Shown: positions 27,221-37,569, counted from the first letter of the stretch. The stretch is 64,000 bases of DNA from Phyllobacterium brassicacearum (GCF_003010955.1 NZ_PGGO01000004.1:45683-109682); one strand, 5' to 3'. Made by a program: numbers and translations. The notes: generated from the sequence alone by a model not told the origin.

Positions 27221-27690
27221 GCGGCGGGATCGAACAGTATATTGGTATCGAGCAGGATCTCGGCACGCACACATTCTCAGCCGAAGAGATTATCGCCTTC
27301 GCCACGAAGTATGATCCACAGCGCTTTCATGTTGACCCTGAAGCAGCAAGAAAGAGCAACTTCGGCGCGCTATGCGCCTCTGGTTGGCATACGACCGCCG
27401 TCTGGATGCGCCTGAATGTCGACGATACAAAATCTCAAGTCCAGAAGGCAATCGCGCGAGGCGAGAAGCCCCCGCAATTTGGACCGTCACCTGGCTTCGA
27501 AAATCTGAAATGGCTAAAGCCGGTCTATGCGGGGGACACGATCCGCTTCACGCGTACACTCAAACGCATTCGCGCACTTCAATCGCGCCAAGGCTGGTCC
27601 ATGATGCAAATGTCGTCGGCCGCTTACAATCAGAATGGCGATAAAGTTCTGGAGTTCGACAGCGCTGCCCTGATCGCCTTGCCCGACTAG
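27217..27690 (+). CDS. MaoC-family hydratase, second of pair
   Basis: 157 residues. Same layout as the preceding gene: FATKYDPQRFHVDPEAARKS with Asp and His, LCASGWHTTAVWMR, NLKWLKPVYAGDTI. It carries an extra loop (about residues 70-90) and is clearly a diverged duplicate. The ATG is embedded in the stop of the first copy, so the two are coupled and probably made in equal amounts. Converges with apt: the stop codons are directly adjacent. Confidence 0.85.
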   Translation: MSGGIEQYIGIEQDLGTHTFSAEEIIAFATKYDPQRFHVDPEAARKSNFGALCASGWHTTAVWMRLNVDDTKSQVQKAIARGEKPPQFGPSPGFENLKWLKPVYAGDTIRFTRTLKRIRALQSRQGWSMMQMSSAAYNQNGDKVLEFDSAALIALPD

Positions 27691-28236
27691 CTAGTGGCCC
27701 TCATAGGCAATCAGCGTACGCACATTGACGCCGAGCGCTTCCAGCTTCTTTCTGCCGCCAAGGTCCGGCAAATCGATCATGAAGCAGGCGCTGACAATGT
27801 CCGCGCCCATCTGGTGCAGCAGCTTCACTGCGGCCTCTGCCGTCCCGCCAGTGGCAATCAGGTCGTCGACTAGAATGACCTTGTCACCGGGCGCAATCGC
27901 ATCACGGTGCATCTCCATCTCGTCCACACCATACTCCAGACTGTAAGCAACACGAACGGTATCGTGCGGCAGCTTGCCCTTCTTGCGTATTGGCACAAAC
28001 CCGGATGAAAGCTGGTGTGCCATGGCGCCGCCGATGATAAAGCCGCGCGCCTCGATGCCAGCGACCTTGTCCACTTTGCCACCCGCGAAAGGGTGAACCA
28101 GTTCGTCTACAGCACGACGAAACGCACGCGCGTTGCCAAGGAGAGTCGTGATATCGCGGAACATCACGCCCGGTTTGGGATAATCGGGAATATTGCGAAT
28201 GGCATCGATCAACGTCTGCTTCAGGGTGGATTCCAT
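27691..28236 (-). CDS. apt: Adenine phosphoribosyltransferase
   Basis: 181 residues from ATG 28236 with GAAGGAGCG upstream. Salvages adenine to AMP using PRPP. Seen: [18 protein letters not shown] start region, [15 protein letters not shown], and the PRPP loop [14 protein letters not shown]. Lies 108 bases downstream of petC on the same strand, with a terminator hairpin between. It is thus probably a separate unit from the cytochrome bc1 genes. Confidence 0.96.
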   Translation of the reverse strand: MESTLKQTLIDAIRNIPDYPKPGVMFRDITTLLGNARAFRRAVDELVHPFAGGKVDKVAGIEARGFIIGGAMAHQLSSGFVPIRKKGKLPHDTVRVAYSLEYGVDEMEMHRDAIAPGDKVILVDDLIATGGTAEAAVKLLHQMGADIVSACFMIDLPDLGGRKKLEALGVNVRTLIAYEGH

Positions 28237-28292
28237 CTCGTCGCTCCTTCGTGCCGGATGCCGGGTCACGCAATCTAGCGTCCCTGCAGCGC

Positions 28293-28317
28293 AAAAGAAA
28301 AGGGCGCCCGGCGCCCC
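28293..28317 (-). terminator. Terminator of the petABC operon
   Basis: On the minus strand a GGGGCGCC/GGGCGCCC self-complementary block is followed by TTTTCTTTT, 28 bases after the petC stop. Confidence 0.75.
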
Positions 28318-28344
28318 TCTCAAATTTCAGAATCTTTCTGGAGA

Positions 28345-29211
28345 TCAATGCTCGACGTCAGCCCAAATCCGGCGCTTGGCTATGTATACCAAACCAGCGA
28401 AAACGATAAGGAAGATCATTACACGGAACCCGGTCTTCTTGCGGTCTTCCAGATGCGGCTCGGCAGCCCACATAAGGAAGGCCGAAATGTCCTTCGAGTA
28501 CTGGTCCAGAGTCTGGGGAGAACCATCATCATAGGTCACTTGGCCATCCTGCAATGGCTGCGCCATCGCAAGTGACTTCGCGGCAATAAAATACGGGTTG
28601 TAGTGCGTTCCCTCAGGAATCTGCATGCCTTCCGGGGGCGTCTGGCCGAAACCGGTCAACAGCGCATGGATGTAATCCGGGCCGCCTTCCTGGTACTGCG
28701 TGAAGATATCGGCAACGAAAAGCGGGAAGCCGCGCTCTACCGCACGCGCCTTGGCTATCAGCGAAAAGTCCGGTGGCACAGCTCCGCCGTTGGCGGCCGC
28801 CGCAGCCTGCGCGTTTGGATAGGGTGATGGGAAATGATCGGCAGGAATGGCCTTGCGGTTGACAATTTCGCCATCCGCATTGGGCGCATCCGGCACTTCA
28901 TATTCTGCGGCAAATGCCTTCACCTGCGCTTCCGTGTAACCAAGCTCTTCAAGCGAGCGAAAGGCAACCAGACTCATGGAATGGCAGGCCGAGCACACCT
29001 CTTTGTATATTTTGAGGCCGCGCTGCAGCTGCTGCTTGTCGTAGTGGCCGAAAGGACCTGCAAAGGTCCAGTCCAGTTCAGCTGGTTTCTCGATCGGGAA
29101 GTGCGTTGGCTCAGCAGCATTATGGCCTGCCTCTTCAGCGGCATAAGCGCCGCCGAGTGCCAACATTGTTCCAAGACCGGCGGCTGCGAGACCGAGGAGG
29201 ATTTTTTTCAT
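28345..29211 (-). CDS. petC: Cytochrome c1 of the bc1 complex
   Basis: 288 residues from ATG 29211. Signal peptide (MKKILLGLAAAGLGTMLALG, cleavage after AYA). Heme c site CSACH at 73-77; the methionine ligand is probably in LAMAQPL. One C-terminal membrane anchor (VMIFLIVFAGLVYIA) near the end, facing the periplasm. Passes electrons from the Rieske protein to cytochrome c. Separate from petB, unlike the fused cyt b/c1 gene of Bradyrhizobium. Last gene of petABC. Confidence 0.96.
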   Translation of the reverse strand: MKKILLGLAAAGLGTMLALGGAYAAEEAGHNAAEPTHFPIEKPAELDWTFAGPFGHYDKQQLQRGLKIYKEVCSACHSMSLVAFRSLEELGYTEAQVKAFAAEYEVPDAPNADGEIVNRKAIPADHFPSPYPNAQAAAAANGGAVPPDFSLIAKARAVERGFPLFVADIFTQYQEGGPDYIHALLTGFGQTPPEGMQIPEGTHYNPYFIAAKSLAMAQPLQDGQVTYDDGSPQTLDQYSKDISAFLMWAAEPHLEDRKKTGFRVMIFLIVFAGLVYIAKRRIWADVEH

Positions 29212-29240
29212 GGGGAAGTCCTTTGAGCCCTTCACGTTTC

Positions 29241-30539
29241 TCAGCCTTTGGTTTCGGGAGCCGCAGCAACGCCTACCGGCTGGCCGCCACTCTTGTTTTT
29301 GGCAAGCACGGCCTCTGTGATCGAGTTTGGCAAACGCCGCGGAGTTTCGATCAGGCCGAGCAACGGCATCAGAACGATGAAGAAGCCGAAATAATAAGCC
29401 GTGCCTAGCTGCGAGAAGATAACGTAGAGACCTTCGGCCGGACGAGATCCGAGCCAGCCAAGCATGATGGCGTTGGCGACAAACAGCCAGAAGAACAGCT
29501 TGTACCAGGGGCGATAAACTGCCGAGCGCACCTTTGATGTGTCCAGCCAAGGCACGATAAACAATACCGCGATGGAGCCGAACATGGTCAGAACGCCGCC
29601 GAGCTTAGAATTGATCGGCCCAATATTGAAGGTGATTGCGCGCAGCATTGCGTAAAATGGCAGGAAATACCATTCGGGAACGATGTGGGCAGGCGTCTTC
29701 AGCGAGTCCGCTTGGATATAGTTATCCGGATGGCCCATGAAGTTCGGCAGGTAGAACACAAAATAAGCGAAGAGGATGAAGAATAGGCAGAGGGCAAAAG
29801 CATCCTTCACGGTGGCGTAAGGAGTGAACGCGACTGTATCCGTCTTTGATTTCACCTCGATACCGGTCGGATTCGTCTGGCCAGTGACGTGCAATGCCCA
29901 GACGTGAAGGATAACAACGCCGGCAATCATGAAGGGCAGCAAGTAGTGCAGCGAGAAGAAGCGGTTCAGTGTGGGATTGTCGACGGCAAAGCCACCAAGA
30001 AGCAGCTGCTGGATCGGATCACCGATGATCGGGAATGCCGTAAAGAAACCGGTGATAACCGTCGCGCCCCAGAAAGACATCTGACCCCATGGCAGAACGT
30101 AGCCCATGAAGGCAGTCGCCATCATCAGAAGCAGGATGATTACCCCGAGGATCCACAGAAGTTCGCGTGGGGCCTTGTATGAACCATAGTAGAGACCGCG
30201 GAAGATGTGCACATAAACCGCAAGGAAGAACATCGATGCGCCGTTGGCGTGCAGGTAACGCAGCAGCCAGCCCGAGTTCACATCGCGCATGATCTTTTCA
30301 ACGGAGTTGAAAGCCAGGCCAGTATCGACAGCGTAGTGCATTGCGAGCACCACACCCGTCAATATCTGCGAGACCAGCATGATCGCCAGGATGCCACCGA
30401 AGGCGTACGCATAATTGAGATTACGCGGAACCGGATATGCAACGAATGAATCATACATCAACCGCGGCAACGGCAGTCGCGCGTCAATCCATTTTTCGAT
30501 TCCAGTGTTCGGCGTATAGGATGAATGTCCACCGCTCAT
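29241..30539 (-). CDS. petB: Cytochrome b of the bc1 complex
   Basis: 432 residues, eight membrane helices. Heme b ligands are in [20 protein letters not shown] and in [20 protein letters not shown]. The quinol site motif PEWY is present in [13 protein letters not shown]. Contains the usual [16 protein letters not shown] loop. GGGGAGA ribosome binding site. Starts 21 bases after the petA stop. Confidence 0.97.
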   Translation of the reverse strand: MSGGHSSYTPNTGIEKWIDARLPLPRLMYDSFVAYPVPRNLNYAYAFGGILAIMLVSQILTGVVLAMHYAVDTGLAFNSVEKIMRDVNSGWLLRYLHANGASMFFLAVYVHIFRGLYYGSYKAPRELLWILGVIILLLMMATAFMGYVLPWGQMSFWGATVITGFFTAFPIIGDPIQQLLLGGFAVDNPTLNRFFSLHYLLPFMIAGVVILHVWALHVTGQTNPTGIEVKSKTDTVAFTPYATVKDAFALCLFFILFAYFVFYLPNFMGHPDNYIQADSLKTPAHIVPEWYFLPFYAMLRAITFNIGPINSKLGGVLTMFGSIAVLFIVPWLDTSKVRSAVYRPWYKLFFWLFVANAIMLGWLGSRPAEGLYVIFSQLGTAYYFGFFIVLMPLLGLIETPRRLPNSITEAVLAKNKSGGQPVGVAAAPETKG

Positions 30540-30560
30540 GTCGTATCTCCCCGTGGAACC

Positions 30561-31124
30561 TTAGCCGATCTTGATGACGGTGTCGGAAATGAATGAAAGT
30601 GGCGGGATAGGCAGATTTTCTGGCGCAGGTCCCTTACGGATACGTCCCGCTGTGTCGTAGTGCGAGCCATGGCATGGGCAGAACCAGCCACCAAAATCAC
30701 CTTGTTGACCAAGCGGAATACAACCGAGATGGGTGCACACGCCAACCATCACTAGCCAGTTTTCCTTGTCCTTGGATGCAGTCCGATCAGCATCGGTTGC
30801 CTGAGCATCGGTTGGCAAATTGGCGTTGCGTGCGACAGGGTCCTTGAGCTGGCTGAGCTCAACCGCCTTGGCTTCTTCGACTTCTTTGTCGGTACGATTG
30901 CGAATGAAAATCGGCTTGCCGCGCCATTTGACCGTCAGAGACATACCCGGCTGAACCGCCGAAACATCAACTTCGATCGACGAGACTGCCAGCGTAGATG
31001 CGTCCGGTCTCATCTGATCGATGAAGGGCCAAGCAAAAGCCCCTGCTCCGACCACACCGGCCATACCTGTCGCAATATAGAGGAAGTCACGCCGTGTCGG
31101 CTCGGTCGTATCGTGTGCGCTCAC
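30561..31124 (-). CDS. petA: Rieske iron-sulfur protein of the bc1 complex
   Basis: 187 residues, GTG start. The N-terminal twin-arginine segment [19 protein letters not shown] is an uncleaved Tat signal-anchor. The 2Fe-2S site is complete: CTHLGC and CPCHGSHYD. First gene of petA-petB-petC. The 187 bases upstream, to the ABC exporter, hold the promoter, which I cannot place. The petP/petR regulators that in Rhodobacter adjoin this operon lie 14 kb to the left. Confidence 0.97.
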   Translation of the reverse strand: MSAHDTTEPTRRDFLYIATGMAGVVGAGAFAWPFIDQMRPDASTLAVSSIEVDVSAVQPGMSLTVKWRGKPIFIRNRTDKEVEEAKAVELSQLKDPVARNANLPTDAQATDADRTASKDKENWLVMVGVCTHLGCIPLGQQGDFGGWFCPCHGSHYDTAGRIRKGPAPENLPIPPLSFISDTVIKIG

Positions 31125-31311
31125 GGGGCCTGTTCCTTTCCGAATAACAACGCAGCGGGAGAGTCCACTATGTCAGCATAATAGAAGACGGGCCCAAGAA
31201 ATGGACCTTGCGGAATCCCCAGCATATTGCGTGGTTTCTAAGCATCTCGCTTGAGCTTGTCCAGCCTGACGGCGCCACAAGGGCAGGATGTCGCAGGGAT
31301 AAGCCGTTGCA

Positions 31312-33162
31312 TCACTCGTGTCCGATAAATCCACCCGACTGCCGGGCCCAGAGGCCGGCATAGATGCCGTTCGAAGTTATGAGCTCGTCATGCGTCCCGC
31401 TTTCCACAATCTGCCCTTTATCCAGCACCACCAACCGGTCAAGGGCCGCGATGGTTGACAGTCGATGTGCAATAGCGATGACGGTTTTGCCGCGCATCAG
31501 GCGGTAGAGACTGTCCTGAATCGCGGCCTCGACCTCCGAATCGAGCGCCGACGTCGCCTCGTCCAGAATCAGGATCGGAGCGTCCTTCAGCATGACTCTG
31601 GCTATGGCGATCCGTTGACGCTGCCCCCCGGAAAGTTTGACGCCGCGCTCGCCCACATGCGCGTCGAGACCGCGTCGGCCTTTTGGATCGCTCAGAGTAT
31701 CAATGAAGAGATCGGCCTGCGCATTCATGACCGCCTGCCGCATCAATTCGTCCGAGGCGTCAGGCCGCCCATAGAGAATATTGTCCCGCACCGAACGGTG
31801 AAGCAGCGACGTATCCTGGGTTACCATACCAATATGTGCACGCAGCGAATCTTGCGTCACCTTTGAAATGTCCTGCCCGTCTACGAGGATACGTCCGCTT
31901 TCGAGATCGTAGAACCTGAGCAGCAAATTGACGAGCGTTGACTTGCCTGCACCTGAACGCCCGACAATCCCGATCTTTTCGCCCGGACTGATAACGAGCG
32001 AAAAATCTTCGATGACGTTTCGGGAGTTGTCGTAATGAAAACGCACATTCTCAAATTTGATCGCACCGCGCGTAACGCTCAGCGCTGAGGCGCCAGGCCG
32101 ATCAACCACTGTGACGGGCCGTGCCAGGAGTTCCATGGAGTTTTGGATCGTGCCGAAATTGCGCAACAGGCCATTGAGATTGGCCATCATGCGCGTGAGG
32201 AGCATGCTCAAACGGAGCACGAGACCGAGCGTAAAAGCCACTTCGCCGGAGGAGATCTCCCCGGTCAGCCAAAGGTCGATGGAAAGGGCCGCAACGGCGC
32301 AGATCATGACGCCGCTTGTTGCCGCCAGCGAAATGCGGATGCCGCTCAGACCGCGAGTGAGGGACATGATTGCAGCAAGCCAGCGGTCCATACCCCGGCG
32401 CATATAGGCATCGTCGCGCTGTGTCGTACCGAACAGCTTCAGTGTCTGGATATTGCTGTATCCGTCGACGAGACGCCCCATGACGAGAGAACTTGTTTCT
32501 GCCGTTTCCTTTGCAGCACGCCGGACCCGCGGCAGGAAATAGCGTGCGGTGAATCCAAAAACGACCAGCCAGATTCCGACTACCGAAGCAAGCCGCCAGT
32601 CCAGCCTTCCGATCAGGAACAAGGTCGTCGCACAATAAACCAGACTGAACCACACGGCCTGGAGCAACGTCACCATGAAGTCGCCGAGCGCCTGACCTGC
32701 CGCCCAGACCTTTGTAACAATGCGCCCGGCAAAATCATTCTGGAAGAATGACAGGCTCTGGCGATAGACGACGCTGTGTGCCTGCCAGCGTACAAGATTG
32801 TTGAAACCCGGAACGATGGCCTGTTCTTCCACCAGCGCTGCCAGCGACAACACAATCGTGCGTCCGATGAATACAGCCAGAAGCATAAGGAGAAGTGCTA
32901 TACCATGTCTGTCAATGAGACCCTGCCAACCTTCCGCACGGTCAGTTGATGCCAGAATGTCTATGACTTTGCCGACAAACCAGAACAGTCCTGCCTCAAA
33001 CAACGCGATCAGACCGCCGCACACCAGCATGGCAAGGAACACATATTTTTCCTGCCGAACGTAAAACCACATGAAGGCCAGGGACTGGTTCGGGACCCGA
33101 TCTGCCGGTGAATTGGCATAGGGATCGATCCAGCTTTCGAACAGGCGGAAAAGGCGTGTCAT
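31312..33162 (-). CDS. ABC exporter, fused membrane and ATPase domains (copy 1)
   Basis: 616 residues. Residues 1-360 form a six-helix exporter domain; the C-terminal 245 form the ATPase: GRSGAGKS Walker A, Q-loop in GMVTQDTS, signature LSGGQRQR, Walker B ILILDEATSA, and the H-loop in IAHRLST. Catalytic residues are intact, so each copy could work as a homodimer. The ATPase domain is almost the same as in the exporter at 33750-35600, while the membrane domains differ widely. The ATG follows directly after the ACT gene stop. Substrate unknown; lipid or drug exporters share this form. Confidence 0.9.
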   Translation of the reverse strand: MTRLFRLFESWIDPYANSPADRVPNQSLAFMWFYVRQEKYVFLAMLVCGGLIALFEAGLFWFVGKVIDILASTDRAEGWQGLIDRHGIALLLMLLAVFIGRTIVLSLAALVEEQAIVPGFNNLVRWQAHSVVYRQSLSFFQNDFAGRIVTKVWAAGQALGDFMVTLLQAVWFSLVYCATTLFLIGRLDWRLASVVGIWLVVFGFTARYFLPRVRRAAKETAETSSLVMGRLVDGYSNIQTLKLFGTTQRDDAYMRRGMDRWLAAIMSLTRGLSGIRISLAATSGVMICAVAALSIDLWLTGEISSGEVAFTLGLVLRLSMLLTRMMANLNGLLRNFGTIQNSMELLARPVTVVDRPGASALSVTRGAIKFENVRFHYDNSRNVIEDFSLVISPGEKIGIVGRSGAGKSTLVNLLLRFYDLESGRILVDGQDISKVTQDSLRAHIGMVTQDTSLLHRSVRDNILYGRPDASDELMRQAVMNAQADLFIDTLSDPKGRRGLDAHVGERGVKLSGGQRQRIAIARVMLKDAPILILDEATSALDSEVEAAIQDSLYRLMRGKTVIAIAHRLSTIAALDRLVVLDKGQIVESGTHDELITSNGIYAGLWARQSGGFIGHE

Positions 33163-33603
33163 TCAATCCACATCAATGTTCGAGGCGCCGTCATGTTTGC
33201 CTTTCGCCTCTTCAGCTAGCCGTTCGAGGATTCGCATCGCTTCATCGGCGCGATCGACGGGGACAAACAGGTGATCGTGGTAAAATGCCGATACCGGGTT
33301 CACACCAATCCCAGCAGCCGCGAGGCGGGCCGAAATGGCAGCTAGAAAGCCCACAGCTTCGAGCGAAGAGTGAACTTCAAGCGTGATCATGCGAGACGGA
33401 AATGTTCCCGCAAGATCGGCGCGACTGGCTTCAGATTCGTCCAGAATCAACGTGAGCCCCTCTGCTTCATGGAACGTCATCACAACATTCAGTCCAGATG
33501 GAACGATGCGTGCTGCTGGCAAGGTGGCAAACACATAGATTCCGTCATGCAGCCACGGTTGCATGGTCGCCAGAAGTTTCTTCAAGTCGGTTTCACCGGG
33601 CAT
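33163..33603 (-). CDS. ACT-domain protein
   Basis: 146 residues from ATG with GGAGG upstream. Two ACT-like halves: VMTFHEAEGLTLILDESEA, then MITLEVHSSLEAVGFLAAIS, SARLAAAGIGVNPVSAFYHDHLFVP. This matches the small stand-alone ACT (DUF2241) family, probably an amino-acid sensor. It sits between two exporter genes and its stop touches the start of the second, so it is translated with that exporter. A regulatory link is suggested by position only. Confidence 0.8.
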   Translation of the reverse strand: MPGETDLKKLLATMQPWLHDGIYVFATLPAARIVPSGLNVVMTFHEAEGLTLILDESEASRADLAGTFPSRMITLEVHSSLEAVGFLAAISARLAAAGIGVNPVSAFYHDHLFVPVDRADEAMRILERLAEEAKGKHDGASNIDVD

Positions 33604-33749
33604 TCAGTCGTCCTCCGTCGGAAAGTCTTCGAATTGCCGAATGATAAAAAGTCACCTGACTTTCACGCCGATGCGAAACGCATCAACGGCCAGCGAAACA
33701 CCTTCGAGCGAGTCCCGCCAGCCGTCAAATTAAACTTGAGTAAGTTACG

Positions 33750-35600
33750 TCACTCGGCTGCTTCCTGATCATCAAGACCAAGGAAACCACCCGATTGTCT
33801 GGCCCAAAGCCCGGCATAAATGCCGTTGGCCGCAATCAGCTCTTCGTGACTTCCACTCTCGACGATCCGTCCTTTGTCCATCACTACCAAGCGATCAAGA
33901 GCTGCGATTGTCGAAAGCCGATGTGCGATTGCGATCACCGTTTTGCCCTGCATAAGACGATAGAGATTGTCCTGGATTGCGGCTTCCACTTCAGAATCAA
34001 GTGCTGAGGTCGCTTCGTCCATGATCAGGATTGGTGCATCCTTCAACATGACACGGGCAATCGCTACCCGTTGACGTTGCCCACCAGAAAGTTTGACGCC
34101 CCGCTCCCCGACATGCGCATCAAAACCGCGCCTCCCTTTCGGATCGGTCGCGGACTCGATGAAGCCATCGGCCTGCGCATTCTTGACGGCCTGCAGCATC
34201 AGGTCATCCGGCGCGTCGGGCCTGCCGTAAAGAATATTGTCCCGGATCGAGCGATGCAGGAGCGACGTATCCTGCGTCACCATACCTATGTGGGCACGCA
34301 GCGAATCCTGCGTGACCTTCGAGATATCCTGCCCATCGATCAGAATCCGGCCACTTTCAAGGTCGTAGAATCGCAAGAGAAGGTTGACCAGCGTGGACTT
34401 GCCAGCGCCCGATCGCCCGACGAGGCCAATTTTTTCGCCCGGACGAATATCCAGCGACAAGCGATCGATGATGCCTGCCCCCTTGCCATAATGAAAACCG
34501 ATGGCATCGAATGTAATTGCGCCGGCACTGACCTTCAAATCGCGTGCATTTGGCGCATCCTGCACGAGGCGAGGCAACGAAATGGATGTAATGCCATCCT
34601 CGACTGTTCCGATATTTTCGAACAAGGCCGACATTTCCCACATGATCCATTGCGACATGCCGTTGAGGCGGAGAACGAGACCGATCCCGACCGCCACCGC
34701 ACCGACCGAAATGGCGGAGCCGAGCCAAAGCCAGATCGCGATTCCGCCGACGGCGAGGAGCAACAGGCAATTGATGGCATAGAGGCCAACATGAAATCCC
34801 GTCACCATGCGCATCTGCGTATAGGCCGTGCCGAGGAAATCCTGCATCCCTTCGCGGGCATAGCTCTCCTCGCGCTTGGAATGTGAGAACAGCTTGACCG
34901 TTGCGATATTGGTGTAACTGTCGACAATTCGGCCGGTCATTGAGGAGCGCGCATCCGCCTGTTTCTCGGAAACTCTGCGTAAGCGCGGAATGAAATAGCG
35001 CATCAGGCCGACATAAGTGACGAGCCAAACCAGGAAAGGCATCATCAGCCGCCAGTCCGCCGAGGCGGCGATGATCAATGTGCCGCTGAAATAGACGATG
35101 ACGTAGTTGAGCACGTCCAGAAGCTTCATGACCGTTTCACGCACGGCAAGCGACGTCTGCATCAGCTTGGTGGAAATGCGGCCTGCGAACTCATCCTGAA
35201 AAAAGGTCATGGACTGACGCAGAAGATAACGATGAACCATCCAGCGGATCCGCATCGGATAATTGCCAAGCAACGTTTGATGGATAACCAGCGAATCGAT
35301 CATCACAATGCCGGGCATTACAATGAGTACAACGCCGGCAATCAGCGCGAGCTTCCACCCTTCATCGGCAAGAAAAGTCTCTCGAGTATGGTTCGAAAGC
35401 CAATCCACAATATTGCCGAGGAACGCATACATCGACACTTCCAGGACAGCGATAAGTGATGTGCAGACCGCCATGACGGCGATCCATGGCCAGACGCCCC
35501 TCGTGTAGTGCAGGCAGAACGCCACCAATGTCTTGGGCGGCTCTCCCGGCTCGGCGGATGGAAATGGTTCGAGCCTCTCTTCAAACCAGCGAAACATCAT
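33750..35600 (-). CDS. ABC exporter, fused membrane and ATPase domains (copy 2)
   Basis: 616 residues, the same length as copy 1. Six-helix exporter domain, then ATPase with GRSGAGKS, GMVTQDTS, LSGGQRQR and ILIMDEATSA, all intact. Two ATGs in a row at 35600/35597 follow GAGGTCTG. It is first in a minus-strand set with the ACT gene 146 bases on and copy 1. Whether the two exporters pair as a heterodimer or act separately cannot be read from the sequence. Confidence 0.9.
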   Translation of the reverse strand: MMFRWFEERLEPFPSAEPGEPPKTLVAFCLHYTRGVWPWIAVMAVCTSLIAVLEVSMYAFLGNIVDWLSNHTRETFLADEGWKLALIAGVVLIVMPGIVMIDSLVIHQTLLGNYPMRIRWMVHRYLLRQSMTFFQDEFAGRISTKLMQTSLAVRETVMKLLDVLNYVIVYFSGTLIIAASADWRLMMPFLVWLVTYVGLMRYFIPRLRRVSEKQADARSSMTGRIVDSYTNIATVKLFSHSKREESYAREGMQDFLGTAYTQMRMVTGFHVGLYAINCLLLLAVGGIAIWLWLGSAISVGAVAVGIGLVLRLNGMSQWIMWEMSALFENIGTVEDGITSISLPRLVQDAPNARDLKVSAGAITFDAIGFHYGKGAGIIDRLSLDIRPGEKIGLVGRSGAGKSTLVNLLLRFYDLESGRILIDGQDISKVTQDSLRAHIGMVTQDTSLLHRSIRDNILYGRPDAPDDLMLQAVKNAQADGFIESATDPKGRRGFDAHVGERGVKLSGGQRQRVAIARVMLKDAPILIMDEATSALDSEVEAAIQDNLYRLMQGKTVIAIAHRLSTIAALDRLVVMDKGRIVESGSHEELIAANGIYAGLWARQSGGFLGLDDQEAAE

Positions 35601-35938
35601 CAGACCTCATGGGGAATATCTTGATCACACGCATAGACCGAAAACCGGATTGCAGAAGTTTCGTTAAGACAAACATGGGTAAGACCTGCAAACGTGAGAA
35701 CGAACGATTGCGGCTTGTGTCAGGGAATCGGAGAAAGCTACGCGAGAAGAATAGACACAGAACCGCGAACGGCACCGGAGATCATCCGGTTTGGAAGAGG
35801 TCGGGTAAATTCTGGCATCGACACCTCCAAAGTTAGCGTTGCGGTATGTCCCCTATAGCGATTATGAACGCAAAAGGCGAGAGCCCTATCTCAAGCGCAA
35901 CGGTTCCATGGCGAAGTGTTGCGGACGGAGCACGTTCA

Positions 35939-36415
35939 TTGACCGACTCACGACCAGACCTGCGCATCGCGCTCTACCAGCCGGACATTCCTGGCAACAC
36001 AGGTACGATTCTGCGCATGGCCGCCTGTTTCGGTATTGGCGTTGACGTCATAGAACCCGCGGGCTTTGACCTTTCAGACCGCGCTTTGAAACGTGCCGGG
36101 ATGGACTATCTGGAAAAGGCAGTGCTGACGCGCCATGCGGACTGGAAGCAATTTCAGGAATGGCGGCTTCGGGAAAAGCACCGCCTGCTTCTGTTTTCGA
36201 CAAAGGCGGCCGTGCCATATACGCAGTTCGCATTCCGAAAAGGCGACATACTGCTGCTCGGACGCGAATCGGCGGGTACACCCGATGATGTGCATCGTGC
36301 AGCCGATGCACGATTGATCATCCCGATGGTTCCGGGGGCACGCTCCTTGAATCTGGCGCTCTCCGCGGCAATCGCCGCGGGAGAAGCCTTGCGGCAATTA
36401 TCACTGCCTGAATGA
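35939..36415 (+). CDS. trmL: tRNA (cytidine/uridine-34-2'-O)-methyltransferase TrmL
   Basis: About 158 residues if started at TTG 35939, which has ACGGAG eight bases upstream and gives the usual family length and start (DLRIALYQPDIPGNTG). An ATG at 35846 would add 31 residues with no family match. SPOUT knot motifs are complete: NTGTILRMAACFG, LLLGRESAGTPDDVH, IPMVPGARSLNLALSAAIA. Methylates the wobble base of tRNA-Leu isoacceptors. Strong terminator directly after the stop. Confidence 0.88.
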   Translation: MTDSRPDLRIALYQPDIPGNTGTILRMAACFGIGVDVIEPAGFDLSDRALKRAGMDYLEKAVLTRHADWKQFQEWRLREKHRLLLFSTKAAVPYTQFAFRKGDILLLGRESAGTPDDVHRAADARLIIPMVPGARSLNLALSAAIAAGEALRQLSLPE

Positions 36416-36449
36416 ACCGCCGGTCAACAGCGACCGGCGGTGTTTTTTT
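36416..36449 (+). terminator. Rho-independent terminator after trmL
   Basis: ACCGCCGGTC, loop AACAGC, GACCGGCGGT, then G and seven T. A perfect 10-bp stem beginning right at the stop codon. It may also stop minus-strand transcripts from the binding-protein gene. Confidence 0.9.
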
Positions 36450-36465
36450 CACCTTATTGATCGCA

Positions 36466-37569
36466 TTAGTCGATCTGAGCGGCCTTACCGCCTTCCCACT
36501 TGTAGAAAACGAAGGCCGGCGTGGTCAGATCGCCGGTGCTCGAATAGGTGAGGTCACCGACGACTGTCGGGATCGCTTCACCAGACTTGATCTTCGCGGC
36601 CACTTCTGTGGGCTCAGACGAGCCGGCTTTTTCAATGCCAGCTGCAATCACCTGCAGAGCAGCATAGGCGTTGAGCGTGAAAGCCTCTGCTGGAATGTTC
36701 TTGGCCTGCAGCGCTTCCACGACCTTGGCGGCCGCTGGATTCTTTGTCGGATCCGCACTGTTGGTGAACAGTGTTCCGGCAGCTGCGTCACCACCAATCG
36801 CCCAATATTCGGTATTGGACAAACCATCTGGACCGATAATTTGCGCCTTGATACCCTGGTCGCTCAGCTGGCGAGCGATCAGACCGCCCTCCGCATGATA
36901 ACCGCCGAAGTAGATCACGTCTGCTTTTTCGGATTTCAGGCGCGTGACGAGCGCGCTGTAGTCTTTCTCGCCGGCATTGATGCCCTCGAACACGACTTCA
37001 GTGACACCACCCTTGTTGAGTACAGCCTTCAGTCCGTTGCCAATACCGGTGCCATAGGGCGTCTTGTCGTAAACAATGGCAACACGCTTGTCCTTGAAAT
37101 TGTCGAGGATGTACTTGCCGGCGACGTCGGCCTGCTGGTCATCGCGTCCGCAGGTGCGGAAGACGGTTTCAAGACCGCGTGTCGTCAGGTCAGGCGTGGT
37201 TGCTGTCGGCGTGACCATAACGATGCCGTTCTCTGCCAGAACATCCGAAGCCGGCATGGCAACACCTGAGGTGACCGGACCGACCACGAACTTGATGCCT
37301 TCGCCAACCACCTGGTTCGCAACTGAAACGCCCTGCTTCGGCTCGCCTGCGTCGTCAAAAATCTTCGTAACGATTTTTTCGCCCTTGATGCCGCCCGCAG
37401 CGTTAATCGCTTCCGCTGCGCTTTCAACGCCGTTTTTCACCTGCAAACCATAGGCCGCGACCGGGCCTGTGACCGGTGCGATAATCCCGACCGTGATGTC
37501 GGCTTTGGCGAATGACGTCATCGCCATGACAGCGGCCAACGCGACGCCCGATATCAATGATAAGCGCAT
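36466..37569 (-). CDS. Branched-chain amino acid type ABC substrate-binding protein
   Basis: 367 residues. Signal peptide (residues 1-23, cleavage after AKA). Type I periplasmic binding fold: [79 protein letters not shown], as in the LivJ/LivK group. The two inner cysteine/arginine features fit Leu/Ile/Val-binding proteins. AAGGAGG site. No permease or ATPase genes follow, so it must share a transporter encoded elsewhere. The 220 bases upstream are AT-rich and likely hold its promoter. Confidence 0.9.
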   Translation of the reverse strand: MRLSLISGVALAAVMAMTSFAKADITVGIIAPVTGPVAAYGLQVKNGVESAAEAINAAGGIKGEKIVTKIFDDAGEPKQGVSVANQVVGEGIKFVVGPVTSGVAMPASDVLAENGIVMVTPTATTPDLTTRGLETVFRTCGRDDQQADVAGKYILDNFKDKRVAIVYDKTPYGTGIGNGLKAVLNKGGVTEVVFEGINAGEKDYSALVTRLKSEKADVIYFGGYHAEGGLIARQLSDQGIKAQIIGPDGLSNTEYWAIGGDAAAGTLFTNSADPTKNPAAAKVVEALQAKNIPAEAFTLNAYAALQVIAAGIEKAGSSEPTEVAAKIKSGEAIPTVVGDLTYSSTGDLTTPAFVFYKWEGGKAAQID

